Notes: generated by a model not told the origin, from the sequence alone. Numbered from the stretch's first letter, positions 46,501 to 59,150 are shown. The stretch: DNA of 64,000 nt from Neoarius graeffei (GCF_027579695.1 NC_083570.1:5239001-5303000); one strand, 5' to 3'. Numbers and translations are program-made.

Positions 46501-47376
46501 CAATCGAGGCTGATATCTGTGCCCTAGAAACATCAGCAGACAAATATGCTGAGAAAGCAGAGAAAACGGGCAACCTCACATTCATCTCAAAATCCAACAG
46601 CTTTAGATGTACGATAAAAGAAAAGAAAGCATCTCTGGTGACAGGTGAAAGACAAATAGATGAAAAGTTGGCAGAAATGAAAAAATGAATTATGAATTGT
46701 GTGTGTGGGTAGTATCACTCACAAATTGGTTGATGCACTTTGATGTAAAGTTTGCACATTGATGTCCTGTTACCTTGTACTTGTTTCTGTATGTTGAAAT
46801 GGTCTTTCCGTCTTCAATCCAGACCAGTGTTACACAGTTTGAAACAGTGCATTTGAGGCTGCTGATTCATGCTTGTCAGTGGTGGTTTAAATAAATGTTT
46901 GTTTTGTATAATCCTACAATTTGTCATTATGCGTATTCTTATGCCATTTCACAGTGATAATTTTTACGTGTAGTTTAATGAATTTCATATATACTAGGCT
47001 GCCCTTGCACTGCGTTCCAATCTGCAAAACTAGACAGCTAGCTAACAGTTGAATGATGGTACATCTGCATGCATATTTATTCTTTATAATTATTTCGCTG
47101 TAAAAAGACAAATTATGTCCCAGGCTCCAGTGTTGAAAATTTCCAGTGCTTGAAATCGTGGCTTATGCAGACCTTGCAATTGCACATTTAGTCCACAATG
47201 TGGCAGTATTTACTGTACAAATAACTGAGTCACAATGAACATAATGCATGACTTCTATGGAAGGCAGAATCAATACATACATTGACATTTTAGAGGTTAT
47301 GCGTAGTCATGGAAACTTGTGGCCAACTCATGGAAAAGTCATGGAAATTTGTTGGTTCAAATGTGTACGAACCCTG
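43539..47376 (+). mobile_element. hAT-like transposon, decayed
   Basis: The ends CAGGATTCGTAC and GTACGAACCCTG form a 12-bp inverted repeat with one mismatch. Subterminal GGAAAAGTTATGGAAT motifs occur near the left end and CATGGAAAAGTCATGGAAAT near the right. The 8-bp flanks (GAATATTT; CTTACACT) do not match, so the duplication has decayed or an edge is off. It encodes one spliced transposase-like gene. Confidence 0.65.
43828..46688 (+). pseudogene. hAT-like transposase gene with one intron
   Basis: A BED-like finger near the N-terminus (RAKCILCSKIFDIANMGE, SHAKGAKHQ), a central part (HRWVENMNVAERGLRLWPHI) and a hAT-type C-terminal box (LVLSHRQASVERGFSINKEV) appear in order. A basic coiled coil follows (about 46,370-46,688). 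The intron is 45,200-45,640 (AAG|GTAAGA ... TTTTGCAG|GG) and keeps frame. Four in-frame stops lie between 44,503 and 44,865, and a frameshift lies near 45,830, so the copy is dead. The true start may be the ATG at 43,909 (MPGKCTFNNVW). Confidence 0.68.
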
Positions 47377-47695
47377 CTTACACTGGACACCAGAGGGAAA
47401 GTGAAGGAGGGGTCGTCCGAAGATCACATGGCGGCGGACGGTGGAGAAAGAAATGCAGCAGATGGGAAAGACCTGGAGCAGCATTTCAGTCATGGGGAAA
47501 GACCAGCAGAAGTGGAGGGATCACGTTACTGCCCTACATGCTACCCGGCGTAATGGGCATGCGTGAGTGATGAGTTGAGTTCCCTGACATCTCAAAGTAC
47601 CTGGTGCTACAGACATCATTCAAGACAGACAAATAAATGAAAACCCGGAAGATCATGGAGGCATACAACTTTTAATATGTGGCTGGGTTAAAGAT
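47377..47695. other. Non-coding flank
   Basis: GC-richer than its surroundings, with accidental frames on both strands. No gene recognised. Confidence 0.4.
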
Positions 47696-48288
47696 CTGGG
47701 TTCAGTTGTTCAAAATAAAGTTATTTCCATTAAAATTTGAACTTCCCGTTAGTTAAAAAATCGTTTCTTGAAGCTAATTGAACCAGACCATTAGCAAACC
47801 AATTGGTTTAGCCCTAACCAACATCACACCGTGTCAAAAATCAATCCCACAATGCCACGCCCACCAAGTCTCCTGACTTGGGAAAAAAACTGCTGCTTGC
47901 ATAAAATCTAAGGGCAATGAGCACCTCAACAGACAATGCACGGCTTCTTCACGTTGGGCGTTCCAAATCTTTTTGAAACAATATATAACGGAGAGATTCT
48001 CTATCAAATCGGTACCGATGTCGAAGTTCTGCCTCATTGTATCAAAGTAGCTCGTTTGGTCCTCATCTGAATTGTTTTGGACGGCATGCATTAACAATCG
48101 GGAACATGCGTGTTTGCCTTTTGAGCTGTACGTAACCACTTGGGTAAAAGATAACGGAAGCTGGGAGGTGCGTTAACTTTAACGGAGTTTTGAACAACAG
48201 TTTAACAGCAGGTTATATTTAACATCATGTTAAATAGTGATTGAACCATTGGTTAAAAGATAACCATGTTTTGAACAACCGGACCCAG
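47696..48288. mobile_element. MITE with GGTTGTTCAAAA termini
   Basis: The left end CTGGGTTCAGTTGTTCAAAA and the right end TTTTGAACAACCGGACCCAG are inverted repeats, with further matches inside (GTTAGTTAAAAAA; GGTTAAAAGATAAC). About 590 bp, no coding capacity recognised; the minus-strand frame at 48,139-47,834 has no known domain. The type of termini suggests a Harbinger derivative. Target duplication not resolved. Confidence 0.6.
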
Positions 48289-49158
48289 GGGATAGGGACA
48301 CTACAAGATAAATCCTGTATCATTTTTTCCTGGGTAAGGAGGCAGTTTCAGGCTTTTTGTACGTGTCTTTGCAATGATCGCTAGGACGCTACACGGTTTA
48401 GTATCGGGCGAAAGCGAACCACAGCCACTCAATTCACAATCTTCCCTGCTCTTCTCTTCCAGATAAATCAATCACAAAGATCCACAGAAACCACTTTAAA
48501 GGAGAACTGAAGTCATTTTTAAACTTGCTTTATTTCTTAATTAACGTGTTATTCAATGACGTTTTCGGTTTTAGTAACTTTATATCGTGACTTGTATTGG
48601 CAGCTAATCGCAATTAAATATGATCCTTATCAGCCTATTCGGTTTTTAGCCATGTTGAATGTAGTTCGTTTTGTTCCCCGGCAGGCGTCGCTTATCCGCG
48701 CGATCTTCACGAGACTTGTGCGAGACTTCGAAACGTGACGTGTCAGCCAGGTGTCAGTGCCGCCATTTTGAAAACTTGGATCCTCCCTCAGACACCCTCT
48801 GAAAACTGTTTTCCAAACGAGTTGAAATGACGATTACTGCCTACTTTTTTTCAAACTTTCCTGATTGCTATCAAAACAAACAAAACTTCCGGCTTGATTA
48901 TGTCAGCATTCGAAAGAGGGCGCGCGCGTCTTTTGACAACCCCTGTGTCTGAAATCACTCCCTACTCACTATACAGGGCACTATATAGTGAGGACGCCAT
49001 TTTGTAGTGCTGTCCGAAACGTTAGTGAGGATTATTTACACCCTATACAGTGCACTCAAAGTATCCCACAATGCATCACAAATTGTTTTTTTTTACATTC
49101 ACACAGTTGTATAATTATCATTCGAAGTCTTCAAATATTTTCAAATGATCAAATGCAT
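48289..49158. other. Non-coding with MITE fragments
   Basis: From 48,497, TTTAAAGGAGAACTGAAGTC looks like one end of a TTAA-target element similar in style to 26,544. Near 48,948, TGTCTGAAATCACTCCCTAC and the following TATAGTG-rich text form a common fish MITE end. No gene supported. Confidence 0.45.
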
Positions 49159-50163
49159 TCAAGAGTGACATTGCTTTTTTTGCATTTCATCCACTTTAAG
49201 GCAGTGAGAATTTTCTACAAGATGTTTTTTGAACACAGTGAAAATAGGCTTTACTTTTTTCCATTTTGAGCAGTGAATGAAATATTTCGAGAGCAATAGT
49301 AAATTATTCATAACATAGTCCGCTTGTGAATCCTTCAGACTCGTCCCAAATGTTATGTTGTCCAGGGTAAGTGTGTCCTGTAGCTGGATTTTAGAAGAAA
49401 GCCAGTCCAAAAAGTCCTCCCAAAATGTTTTTGTGTAAATACATTGAAAGAAAAGATGGTCCGTAGTTTCAATATCTGACTCACAGAAAATACAGTTGTT
49501 ATCAATACTGTCAATATTGAACCTCACTCTTAGCATTCCACTGGATGGATAAATCTCATTCAAAATCTTAACATGCGCTTCCTTCACCTTTGGACTTACA
49601 GGAAATTTTAGATATTGGGTCCTCCATTTTTTAACCTCTCCTTCAGAGAACTTCTGAAAGATGGAATTTCTATTTGAACGTATTGGGTACAGATTATTAT
49701 TCAAATGATTATGTAGGATTTTGTTTGGTATCTCTTTGTTAAGAAAGTCTTGTTCCATGATGTAGAGTATTTGAAGGTTAGGAGGAGGCAAACTCTCAGG
49801 ATCAATGTTTTGTACAAGTTGTTTGACTGGTTGAGGAATTGCTTTGCATATTTTATTAAACTCAGCTTTTTTGCAGGTAATATTATGAATGGAGCAGAAG
49901 TTTTCATATAACAGCCAGTTGCCCTGATTATCCATAAGGTGAGATATTAACCAAATACCTTTATCCATCCAGTGTTGCAAAAAGAGAGATTTTCCATGAC
50001 ACAGAACATATCTATTATTCCAAATCGGTGTTTGGTGTGGTGTAAAGTTGTGGTTGTACATCAGTTTCCAGCATAACAGAACCTGCTTGTGAAAGGACGC
50101 CAACTTGACTGGTAGTTTTTCTATTTTAAAATCACATTTAAGGACAAACTCGATACCTCCCAT
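49159..50163 (-). pseudogene. L1/Tx1-type LINE ORF2, C-terminal part
   Basis: A 334-codon frame typical of the region after reverse transcriptase in fish L1/Tx1 LINEs. Visible features are WRTQYLKFPVSPKVKEAHVK, a Cys/His knuckle CIFCESDIETTDHLFFQC and a FWEDFLDWL box. It starts at an internal ATG; the RT part is missing, so this is a 5'-truncated copy. It is open over its length and less damaged than the LINE at 57,003-59,150. Confidence 0.78.
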
Positions 50164-50929
50164 TTTTTCAAATAAACCTCTGGAAAGACAAAATGAAATA
50201 TTATTTCGACCTAGCAGAAAAGATTTTAACCATTTTATTTTTAAGACAGCATTTAGACATTCAAAGTCAATTGCTTGTATGCCATCTTCTTTATATTATT
50301 TTATAATTTCCGATTTTTTGATATCGTGAGCTCGTCTTGTGTTAACACTACTAGCAGATTTCTTTCTTCTGCCTTTCAGCACATTCATTTCAGTCTGTTA
50401 ACAATGTTAAAATAACCCGTGTCAGTGTGGGTTTCCTCCTGGTTCTCCAGTGTTCTCCAACTTCTCAAAGACACATCTAATGACTGATTGAGGCGACTCA
50501 GGATCTCTGATCTCAAACATATTCATCTACCGACTTTATTTCCATCTCAACAATCTGTTCATGAGAAAGAATTCTTCATCGACCCAGAATAATGTTCTTG
50601 ATAAATCATGATGTAAGGAATAAAAGAGGATGAGGCATGCTGCTCCAGGAAACTAATCTGCGATGAGGTGGTGGGATGTGACCCAACACAAAGTGGATTA
50701 GTTTCCACAAACAGTAGGTCATGAAGAGTTCAGGCTCTTGTTAAGCCTGGAGCGCTCATACTGAGTGAAATGGAGATTATGTTTAATAAAGATCCACTTT
50801 TGTGATTTCTATTCGCAATAAACAATGCAAAATCAATAAAATACGGTTTTCCTTCCTGACAGCTGAGTCCTCCTCACTTTTAAAATGGCTCCAACATCCT
50901 TTAGGGATGAAGATCAGTTTAAAGATGTC

Positions 50930-51259
50930 ACGAGGAAAAAGCTGTTCAAGTGAAACAATTGTAATTTATCAAGGCTGAAAGTTGTGCTTGAGGTGTCAGT
51001 AGGTGGAAAAGTCCCGAAAATTAAGATCCATTCTGTGAGTATTTCATGAAATTAATCCTAATCAGTGCAGCTACATGGGTTATATTTCTGCACTGAAGGG
51101 AGATGAAATGGTTAATAGAGGAGTGTTCATGATCTCTCTGTGTTTGTGCTCCTCTCTCTCTCTCTCTCTCTCTCTCTTTCACACAAAGAATGAGGAAGTA
51201 ACTCATCATTTCAGAGAAAACAAACTGATCTCTCTCTTTCTCGGTGTGAGTTCAGGAAA
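50930..51259 (+). promoter_or_regulatory. ftr: Upstream region of the arm B finTRIM gene
   Basis: Holds GAGGAAGTAAC (ETS/PU.1-like, about 51,192-51,202) and TTCAGAGAA (GAS-like, 51,210-51,218), 42-50 bp before the ATG, both conserved in arm A. A (CT)n run lies at about 51,150-51,178. The segment 51,046-51,165 also occurs at the two truncated loci. Function is inferred. Confidence 0.4.
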
Positions 51260-53316
51260 ATGGCCGAGGCCAGTATTTCAGTAGATCAGCTTTCTGTGGA
51301 CCAGTTCATGTGTCCAGTGTGTCTGGATCTCCTGAAGGATGCGGTGACTATCCCCTGTGGTCACAGTTTCTGTAAGGTGTGTATTAATGGCTGCTGGGAT
51401 CAGGAGGATCAGAAGGGCGTCTACAGCTGTCCTCAGTGCAGGGACACTTTCACGACAAGGCCTGTTCTACGCAGAAACAACATGCTGGATGAAGTGGTGG
51501 AGAAACTGAAGAAGACTGAAGTCCAAGCTACTTCTCCTGCTCACTGTTACGCTGGACCTGGAGATGTGGAGTGTGATTTCTGCACCGGGAGAAAACACAA
51601 AGCCGTCAAGTCCTGTCTGACGTGTTTGGCTTCTTATTGTGAAACTCATGTGAAACCTCATCTTGAAGTTCCTGCTTTGAAAAAACACACATTAATTGAA
51701 GCCTCAGCAAAACTCCAAGAGAAGATCTGCTCTGAACATAACAAGCTGATTGAGATCTACTGTCGTACTGATCAAACCTGCATCTGTTATTTGTGTACGA
51801 TGGATCATCACAAAGGTCACGACACCGTCACAGTTGCAACAGAAAGAGGTGAGAAACAGGTGAGAACTAGAAATCTTTCCAGAATTAAATCATCTTAATT
51901 ATAGTTTCCCATCTAGAAACAGGTGCTTTAGTCAGTGATATGATTTGAACTTTAATTTCAATGTGTGTCTCAATCAGAAGGATTCTGTAAAAGCTGATTA
52001 AAATTGTCTGTGTTCTGGTGAACAGAGTGTTAAATTTATCTTCAGTGATGGTCGTAATCTGGTTTGGGGTGGGTTTCCTGATAACGTTGCCCTTCAGACC
52101 TAAAGAGAGAGTTGAGAGACTCTCTTAAGGAATGAACGTTGTCTCTGTACGTGCTTTTCCCGAACTGACTCATAAGAAGGAGTCTAAAGAGCAACAGGAC
52201 GAAGAGCGTCTTTGTAGTTCGCGTCCCTGAAGGCAATCATATTGGACATAACTAACAGTGTCCAAGTTAACTAGCGATGTGTAAAAATTAGCCGTGGACA
52301 AGACTATGGCAACTTGGTGGGAAAATCCATAGAAAGTCATTTGACTAATCAGACTGTGTAGCGATTGCAATGTTATCGCTAGCTCTAAAAGCACAGACAA
52401 CTTCACTGCAAGCTTTCTCCTGGAATAAAACGTTTATATCCGTCAATATGCGTCAGCAGGTTGGATGGCAAGTTTTTGTAGGTTGTGATGTGCTCTGTTT
52501 TAGGCAAACAAAGCAAACATTTAAAATGAAATGACTCTTTATTCCTTTCAGAAAACTGAACCATGGGTTCTAGCTATAGAACCGTGGGTGTGTGCATTCC
52601 CCAGAAGAACCGCCTCCTTCCATTCTGCCATCAACTGATCGTGTTAAATAATGCTGCGGAGAAATCATTGATCTTGATTTTATCCAGTCTATGGGCGTGA
52701 CGTGACCCTAGTGATTACTGATAGACTGTCTCAGTGTCAACTGCGGAAAAACCAATCACGTTTTAGAAAAGAAAAGAAAAAACATCCACTTTCAAAGCTG
52801 CTTCATAGTAACGAGTAACGAGGACCTTGATAGAAATGTAGTGGAGTAAAAAGTACGATATTTGTCTTTCAAATGTAGTGAAGTTAAAGTCATAAGTTTC
52901 CACAAAAAATACTCAAGTAAAGTACAGATACTCAAAAAGTGTACTTCAGTACAGAACTCAAGTAAATGTACTTCGTTACTGTCCACCTCTGATAATTAAC
53001 TCGATGTATTTGCAATGTAGAAGAAAACTAATTGAACACCACCAGCAGATTCAACCCCAGTTTCCCCCGCTGACTGTGAGAGTCCCTCAGAGCCGCATGC
53101 GCATTCTGTGGATTCGGCAGCGAGCGAGTCGCTCTTTGTTTTGAACGAGTGCTCCGGGTCTCTCGTAAATTCCGAGCAAACTAAAGGACGACTTGTGCTA
53201 CGATGTTGTTTGGGAAAACCACGTTAGCTTGATGATGGATCTTAAGAGGTCATTTAAAACTCTCTTGGCCTTAAGAGGCTTTCGGGAAACCCAGCCCAGA
53301 TCAGTTACTGAACATT

Positions 53317-53374
<58 letters not shown>

Positions 53375-53676
53375 ACCTTCAGAGTGAAACATGAATGTAC
53401 TTTGAACTGACATTAATATGGAACCAGTTCGCTCGTACTGTATAAAAAGCTGAATGTATTTCATTTGTCCTCAGAGTGAGTTAAAGGAGGAGCAGATGAA
53501 ATCCCAGCAGAGAATCCAGGAGAAGCAGAAGAAGGTGCAGGAGCTGAAACAGGCTGTGAACACTATAAAGGTGAGCAGTGAGCAGAGACAGAGCTGCTCC
53601 TAGAAACACACACAACATGGACAACGAGTCATTTACAGTCCCAGTAAGAGAGGGAATGATAGATGAGCTTTAAATC

Positions 53677-53751
<75 letters not shown>

Positions 53752-54560
53752 TAACAGCTCAGTGCACAGACAGCAGTGGAGGACAGTGAGAGGATCTTTA
53801 CTGAGCTGATCAGCTCCATGGAGAAAAAGCGCTGGGAGGTGACGGAGCTGATCAGAGATCAGGAGAAGGCTGAACTGAGTCGAGCTGAACGACTCCTGGA
53901 GCAACTGGAGCAGGAGATTGCTGATCTTCAGAGGAGAGTCACTGAGCTGGAGCAGCTTTCACACACACACGATCACATCCATTTCCTCCAGGTAACACTC
54001 ACTGTCTGATCTACAGAGCCAGCTGTTCCTCACACACTCTCTAAAACACCTCTCATTAAGGGAACAATAAATGTCCCTGTCTGACATCACAAGTGGGTTT
54101 TACATTTCATTTGCTTTCTGTAGGTTTTAGCTTCTGGACGTCGCTCTCCTACATTACCCAGACCATCATTTCACACATCCAGCGTCACTGTCCATCAACA
54201 TCTCTCATTTGATGGAGTGAGGAATTCTCTCTCAGATCTGAAAAAGAGACTCGAGGAATTCTGTGAGGAGGAATTCAACAAAATCCCTCCACATGGTAAG
54301 AGGAGCTGTTCCTGCTGGAGAAACACAGTGATGTGTTATTTCTTAGCGATGCTCCTGCTTTCTTTTCTGCAGACACTTTATTCACCCGACACTTTGAAAT
54401 AAAACACTGGTTTAAAATGAATAAACTGACTGGATCACTTTAAACTCTTTCCATCTTTTACACAAACTCATGTTTCCATTTTTCTCTCCACAGCTGCAGC
54501 AGTTCAGATCATTTCAGAACCAGAACCACAGAGCAGAGAAGACTTTCTGAAATGTACATC

Positions 54561-54594
<34 letters not shown>

Positions 54595-55274
54595 CTAGGC
54601 CTGTCACGATGACAAATTTTGTTGGATGATATATTGTCTCAGAAATTTTGCGATAAACGATATTATTGTTGACGTCTTTTCAAGACAATTTTATGCCACG
54701 AGTAAAATAATAATGATCATGCAAATACACCCTTTCATAGAACAGTAAACTTTTTAATTAAGTCAACTTATTCAATTCAACAGTGGAACGTAAAAAATAA
54801 ATACATTAATTAATAAGCTAAAGAAATAAAACAACAATCAAACAAAACCACTCACAACAAAAACAAATAAATAAAATACAATTTATGGCTCTTAAAAATT
54901 GCACTGAAGTGAATATTAACTTGGCACAGGGTAATAAAAAGACATTCTTTTCTTCACAGGCAACATTCTGCCAATCCAGTTTCTCAAAGATTAGTACCCA
55001 GATCAACAAAAAGTGCAAAGTAACAACGTATTGCCAGCTGTCATTTGGATAAAAGTCACAACAATTAGAACGAGATAACATGTAGGCAAGGGCGTAGGTT
55101 TGGTATTAACATTGATGGGGACAAAAACCCAATGCCAACCCCCAGTGGTGCCAACTTCAGGTCAACATTAGAGGGTCACAATATTTTGCTCCGTTGTGTT
55201 CCACCAAAAGAGTCTCCATCATCTCTCCAAAGGCCAGACTTTTAACATTTGAAGTTCAGAACTGTAGTAATTCA

Positions 55275-55313
<39 letters not shown>

Positions 55314-56392
55314 TGAAATCCATTTGATTAACTGCAAATCTTGCATGTGATGATGAACTCATTCTATCAATTTGCAAATGTGTTTTCCAAGCGAATAGCG
55401 CACTGACTGTCGGGAGGGTGTATGTTCCTTTCCCTCATAAATGGAAATAAAACCCATCCGGAGCCTTAAACACTGCGTTCCATGAGGCTGGCAGGGGGAG
55501 TCGGCTCTCTTCTGTGGGATCTTTAACTAGTTTTAGAATGCTAGTTTAAGCTGATATGTGATTGATCTAACGGTAAAACAGCACGAGGGCTCGAGAACTT
55601 TGACAGGTTACAATTTTACTTGGCAACAGAATGTATCTGAATTCTGATTGGTTGTTGTATCTGAATTCTGATTGGTTGTTATATTATTGCCCTTTTGTTG
55701 TGTTCTTGAGCCCATAGCGGGGGGGAGGGGGGGAGTGACAGGGTTCTCCAGAGAAAAGTTTTCATTGCAACCGACCTGCTGTTTTCGTGACCACGCCGCC
55801 AGCGCGGATATTCATGTTCACATTGTTCAGTTTGTTTTTCTCTTTTATTTTAGATTTCTGTTATCTGACTCTGGATCCCAACACAGTACATCGTCGCCTC
55901 ATTCTGTCTGAGAAGAACAGAGCGGTGAGACACAGTGAGAAAGAGCAGCGTTACTCTGATCATCCAGAGAGATTTGATTACTGGCCTCGGGTGTTGTGTA
56001 AGGAGAGTGTGTGTGGACGCTGTTACTGGGAGGTGGAGCGGAGCGGTGCTGATGGTGTGTCCATATCAGTCTCATATAAAGACATCATCAGGAAAGGACA
56101 GGGTAATGAGTGTGAGTTTGGATTCAACAATCAGTCCTGGAGTCTGTTGTGTTGTTGCTCTTCTTCTTCTCTCTCTTTCTATCACAACAGCATTAAGACT
56201 GTTCTCAGAGTTCCATCAGCCTCCAGAATAGGAGTGTATGTGGATCACAGTGCAGGAACTCTGTCCTTCTACAGCGTCTCTGACACGATGAAGCTCCTCC
56301 ACAGAGTCCACACCACATTCACTCAGCCTCTATACGCTGGGTTTGGGTTCTGGTCTTTTGGTTCTACAGTGAGATTGTGTGATCCAGAATAA
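51260..56392 (+). CDS. ftr: finTRIM E3 ubiquitin ligase, arm B copy
   Basis: Paralogue of the arm A gene with the same six coding exons: 51,260-51,859; 53,475-53,570; 53,758-53,991; 54,124-54,295; 54,494-54,553; 55,854-56,392. These are 600, 96, 234, 172, 60 and 539 bp, 1,701 in all, giving 566 residues with intact GT-AG borders. RING ligands are C18, C21, C33, H35, C38, C41, C57 and C60. B-box-type Cys/His pairs (CDFCTGRKHKAVKSCLTC; CYLCTMDHHKGHD), a coiled coil and PRY-SPRY (388-566; LDPNTVHRRL, CYWEVERSG, AGTLSFYSVS, FTQPLYAGF) follow. By family knowledge it is a cytosolic immune E3 ligase whose SPRY domain picks the target. It differs from the arm A protein chiefly at the N-terminus (three extra residues) and in the SPRY loops. 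No defect is seen. Confidence 0.94.
53325..53364. repeat. (CA)n microsatellite
   Basis: In finTRIM intron 1, mirror position of the compound repeat at 21,614-21,735 in arm A. Confidence 0.9.
53676..53749. repeat. (GT)n microsatellite
   Basis: About 37 GT units in intron 2 between exons 2 and 3, just upstream of the exon 3 acceptor. The arm A counterpart (about 21,288-21,300) is only 5-6 units. Confidence 0.9.
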
Positions 56393-57002
56393 AAGTGTGT
56401 AGTGTTTTCTGTAAAATTCCTGCACGTTGCCACGTTGTTGCTCAGTCGTCTGTTTCACTAGAACACAATCCAGCTGCACAAAAACACTCATTTTAATATT
56501 TAAATTAAAACAGATGAATAATTTAAAATAATCAAAAAGGAAATGTTAAAAATTAACTGTCAGACAAGAAACTCGTCAAATTTAAAAAGAAAATGATCTC
56601 ATGACCTTCGCATTATAAAGTTGTGTTTGTTTCATATTAAGCAGCGTCTCATTAAATCACTAATAAACAGAAATAAAGCCAGAACAGAACAACATTTTAA
56701 ACATGTTCGGGTCACACGATATAAAAATAAAACATCACTTTTGGAATGAATTTGATTTTTCTGCTTGTGTTCTAAGATGTAAAATCCACATTCACTTTTT
56801 CAAATCTGAAGTTGTTTCTAAACCCTGAGATTTGATTGTAAAACATTGAACAATATTTAAACTCCATTAGAACATCCAGTACATGATCGGTTCAGGCTGC
56901 CGATGTCGTGTTCATCCCATATTCAGCCTGGATGATGATTGGCCCGCAGATAGAACCTTATAAATCCACGTTTATCTGTGAGTTTGGGATTTTTATTCAA
57001 AT

Positions 57003-59150
57003 ATTACAATCAAAGCTTTGCAGAATAAAAGATAAGAGCACAGGAGAATAAAGTTTCCCCCAGTGATGGAGTTTCTGTGCTGAACTCATTTTCAGACAGA
57101 AGCAAATTCAACCTTTTCCTGAGAGTTTCAGCAGCTGGATAAATATTGTTCAGTATTTTAAACTGAATTTCTTTCACTGTGGGTGAAATTGGCCATCTAA
57201 GATGTGTATTTGTTAGCGTTCCTCCATCATCAGTTATTCTTACTTTTATTTTATTTTTTTTTAAATCAGGGAATAGCTTCCATTTTAAAACATCTCTAAT
57301 TCCTTTGTTATTAGATTTTCTTTCACCAATTTCCACTTCACCGATTTTCAATTCAGGCAGTTTAACTGACACCTTTGAATATTCAAGGGTATTTTTTATC
57401 GTGACTCTTAAGGGAGGTGGAATACCTCTACAAATTTAATTAAATTCTCTATAGACACATTTTAAATGAAACTTTTCTACAAATGAATTAAATTGCATTA
57501 AATGTCCATTTTCATCCATTAGATCAGTAATATCTAAAACTTTATCATTCCATTCTTGTTGAAATAAAGTCTTCCTATTAATAGTAATGGTTCTATTATT
57601 CCACAAGGTTAAGTACGGTAGCATTTGTGTACATTAAATAAATAATTTTGGTCAAATTGGGCAGCCTTGTCTGATTCCGCGTAAAATCTTAAGTTGAATG
57701 ATTTATTGGTAATCAATCATATCCAGAATCAGTCGGACATGGTTTTGAATATATCTTCCCTTCATGAAGGCTGATTGATATTCGTCTACAAGTTTTACAA
57801 GTCCACGCTTTAGACGATTAGCAGATACTAAGGCAAGTAATTTATAATCATTGCATATTAAGGTTATAGGTCTCCAAATGTCTAGCAACAAGAAGTCTTT
57901 TTTGGGTTTTGTTAGCAAGGTTATTAAGCCTGTCTTCATCGTCGGGTATAAACATCCTTTGTGAATGCATTCTAAAAATGCTCTATATAATATATATTTT
58001 TTTAATATCCATCCAAAAGTATTTTAAAAATTCAGATGTTAAGCCATCGATTCCTGGTGATTTACCATTTTTCATTTGTTTTAATGCAATTTCAATTTCT
58101 GTTATAGTTCATTCCTCATCAAGTGTATGTTTGGCTTCATCCATTTTTTTGATGTCATCATTGATGGGATAAAATAAGACGTCACATTCTGATTTATTAA
58201 ATTTAAGTTACAATAAACGAGGCAAATTCCATCCTGTACTCATTTCTGATCTTCTATTATATTATCATTGGTCATAAGCTTACTCGTTTTTTTCTTAGTT
58301 TGTCTTTGTTTTTCAAGTCTGAAGAAATACGATGAACTTTTTTCACCCTGTTCGATCCATCCAGCTCTTGATCGAGTGGAAGCTCCATTTGCCTTTATTG
58401 TGTACATTTCGTCTAGTTGAGACTGCAGCGACTGTAATTCTGAAATGTTTTCTAAGGATAGTTGTGTGTTATTTACTAATGTATTAATTTTATCAATCAG
58501 ATCCTTTTGTTCTTGTCTCCTTATACGTGAAAGTTTTTTTACCCATGCCAATTGCTATTTGTTTGACCTTAAACTTAAACCATTCCCATTTACTCCTATC
58601 AGACATGTCTAACTCTTCAACCTCCAAAATAAGAGACTTCACCTGATCACAAAATTCACCGTTCTGTAATAAGTCGTGATTAAATGTCCAGATATTAGGA
58701 AGGATCTTATGTTGCTTAGACGTGAATAGGTTTAGACTAATCGTACAATGGTCTGTGAGCGGCTGAAATTTCACAATCTAAAATATCATTATACAGCTCA
58801 CAAGAGATAAGCCAGTAATCTAGTCTCGAACACTGACCGTTTCCTGCAGCATTAAACCATGTATATTTAATACAAGTTGGGTTTGATGACCTCCAAAAAT
58901 CAATTACATTCGTTGTTGTTCATAAATTCAGTATAATGTGGCTGTAAACAGGTTGTGGATTCCTGTGAGGTATTCGATCTAACCATGAATCAGGGGCTAT
59001 GTTAACGTCTCCGCCCATTATCACTTCTTCTGAAGTATGTGATGTTTTCCATTCGTTAACAAGTTTACTTCATTCCTCTGTTATGATTTTGGGTACAAAT
59101 AAGGTTCATTTGTTTGTGCTTAGAACTGTGATATTGGTGAATTGCTCCTA
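57003..59150 (-). mobile_element. L1/Tx1-type LINE, 5'-truncated and decayed
   Basis: On the minus strand, an endonuclease-like part (GGDVNIAPDSWLDRIP near 59,020; PLTDHCTISLNL near 58,760) is followed by the linker (RSRAGWIEQGEKSSSYFFRL), the RT domain (RPITLICNDYKLLALVSANR; DEYQSAFMKGRYIQNH) and the C-terminal region (WPISPTVKEIQFKILNNIYP). Frames are broken several times. The 58,690-58,035 part equals the arm A fragment at 15,604-16,261. This is an APE-type non-LTR retrotransposon. Confidence 0.8.

Larger units (their letters stand above)
50328..58690 (+). repeat. ftr: Arm B of the large inverted duplication
   Basis: Reverse-complement partner of 15,604-26,305. It has the complete LINE 3' part next to the finTRIM gene (56,545-58,035) that arm A has lost. 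It lacks the hAT at the intron 5 site and about 1.6 kb of intron 1, including most of one hAT. Confidence 0.85.
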
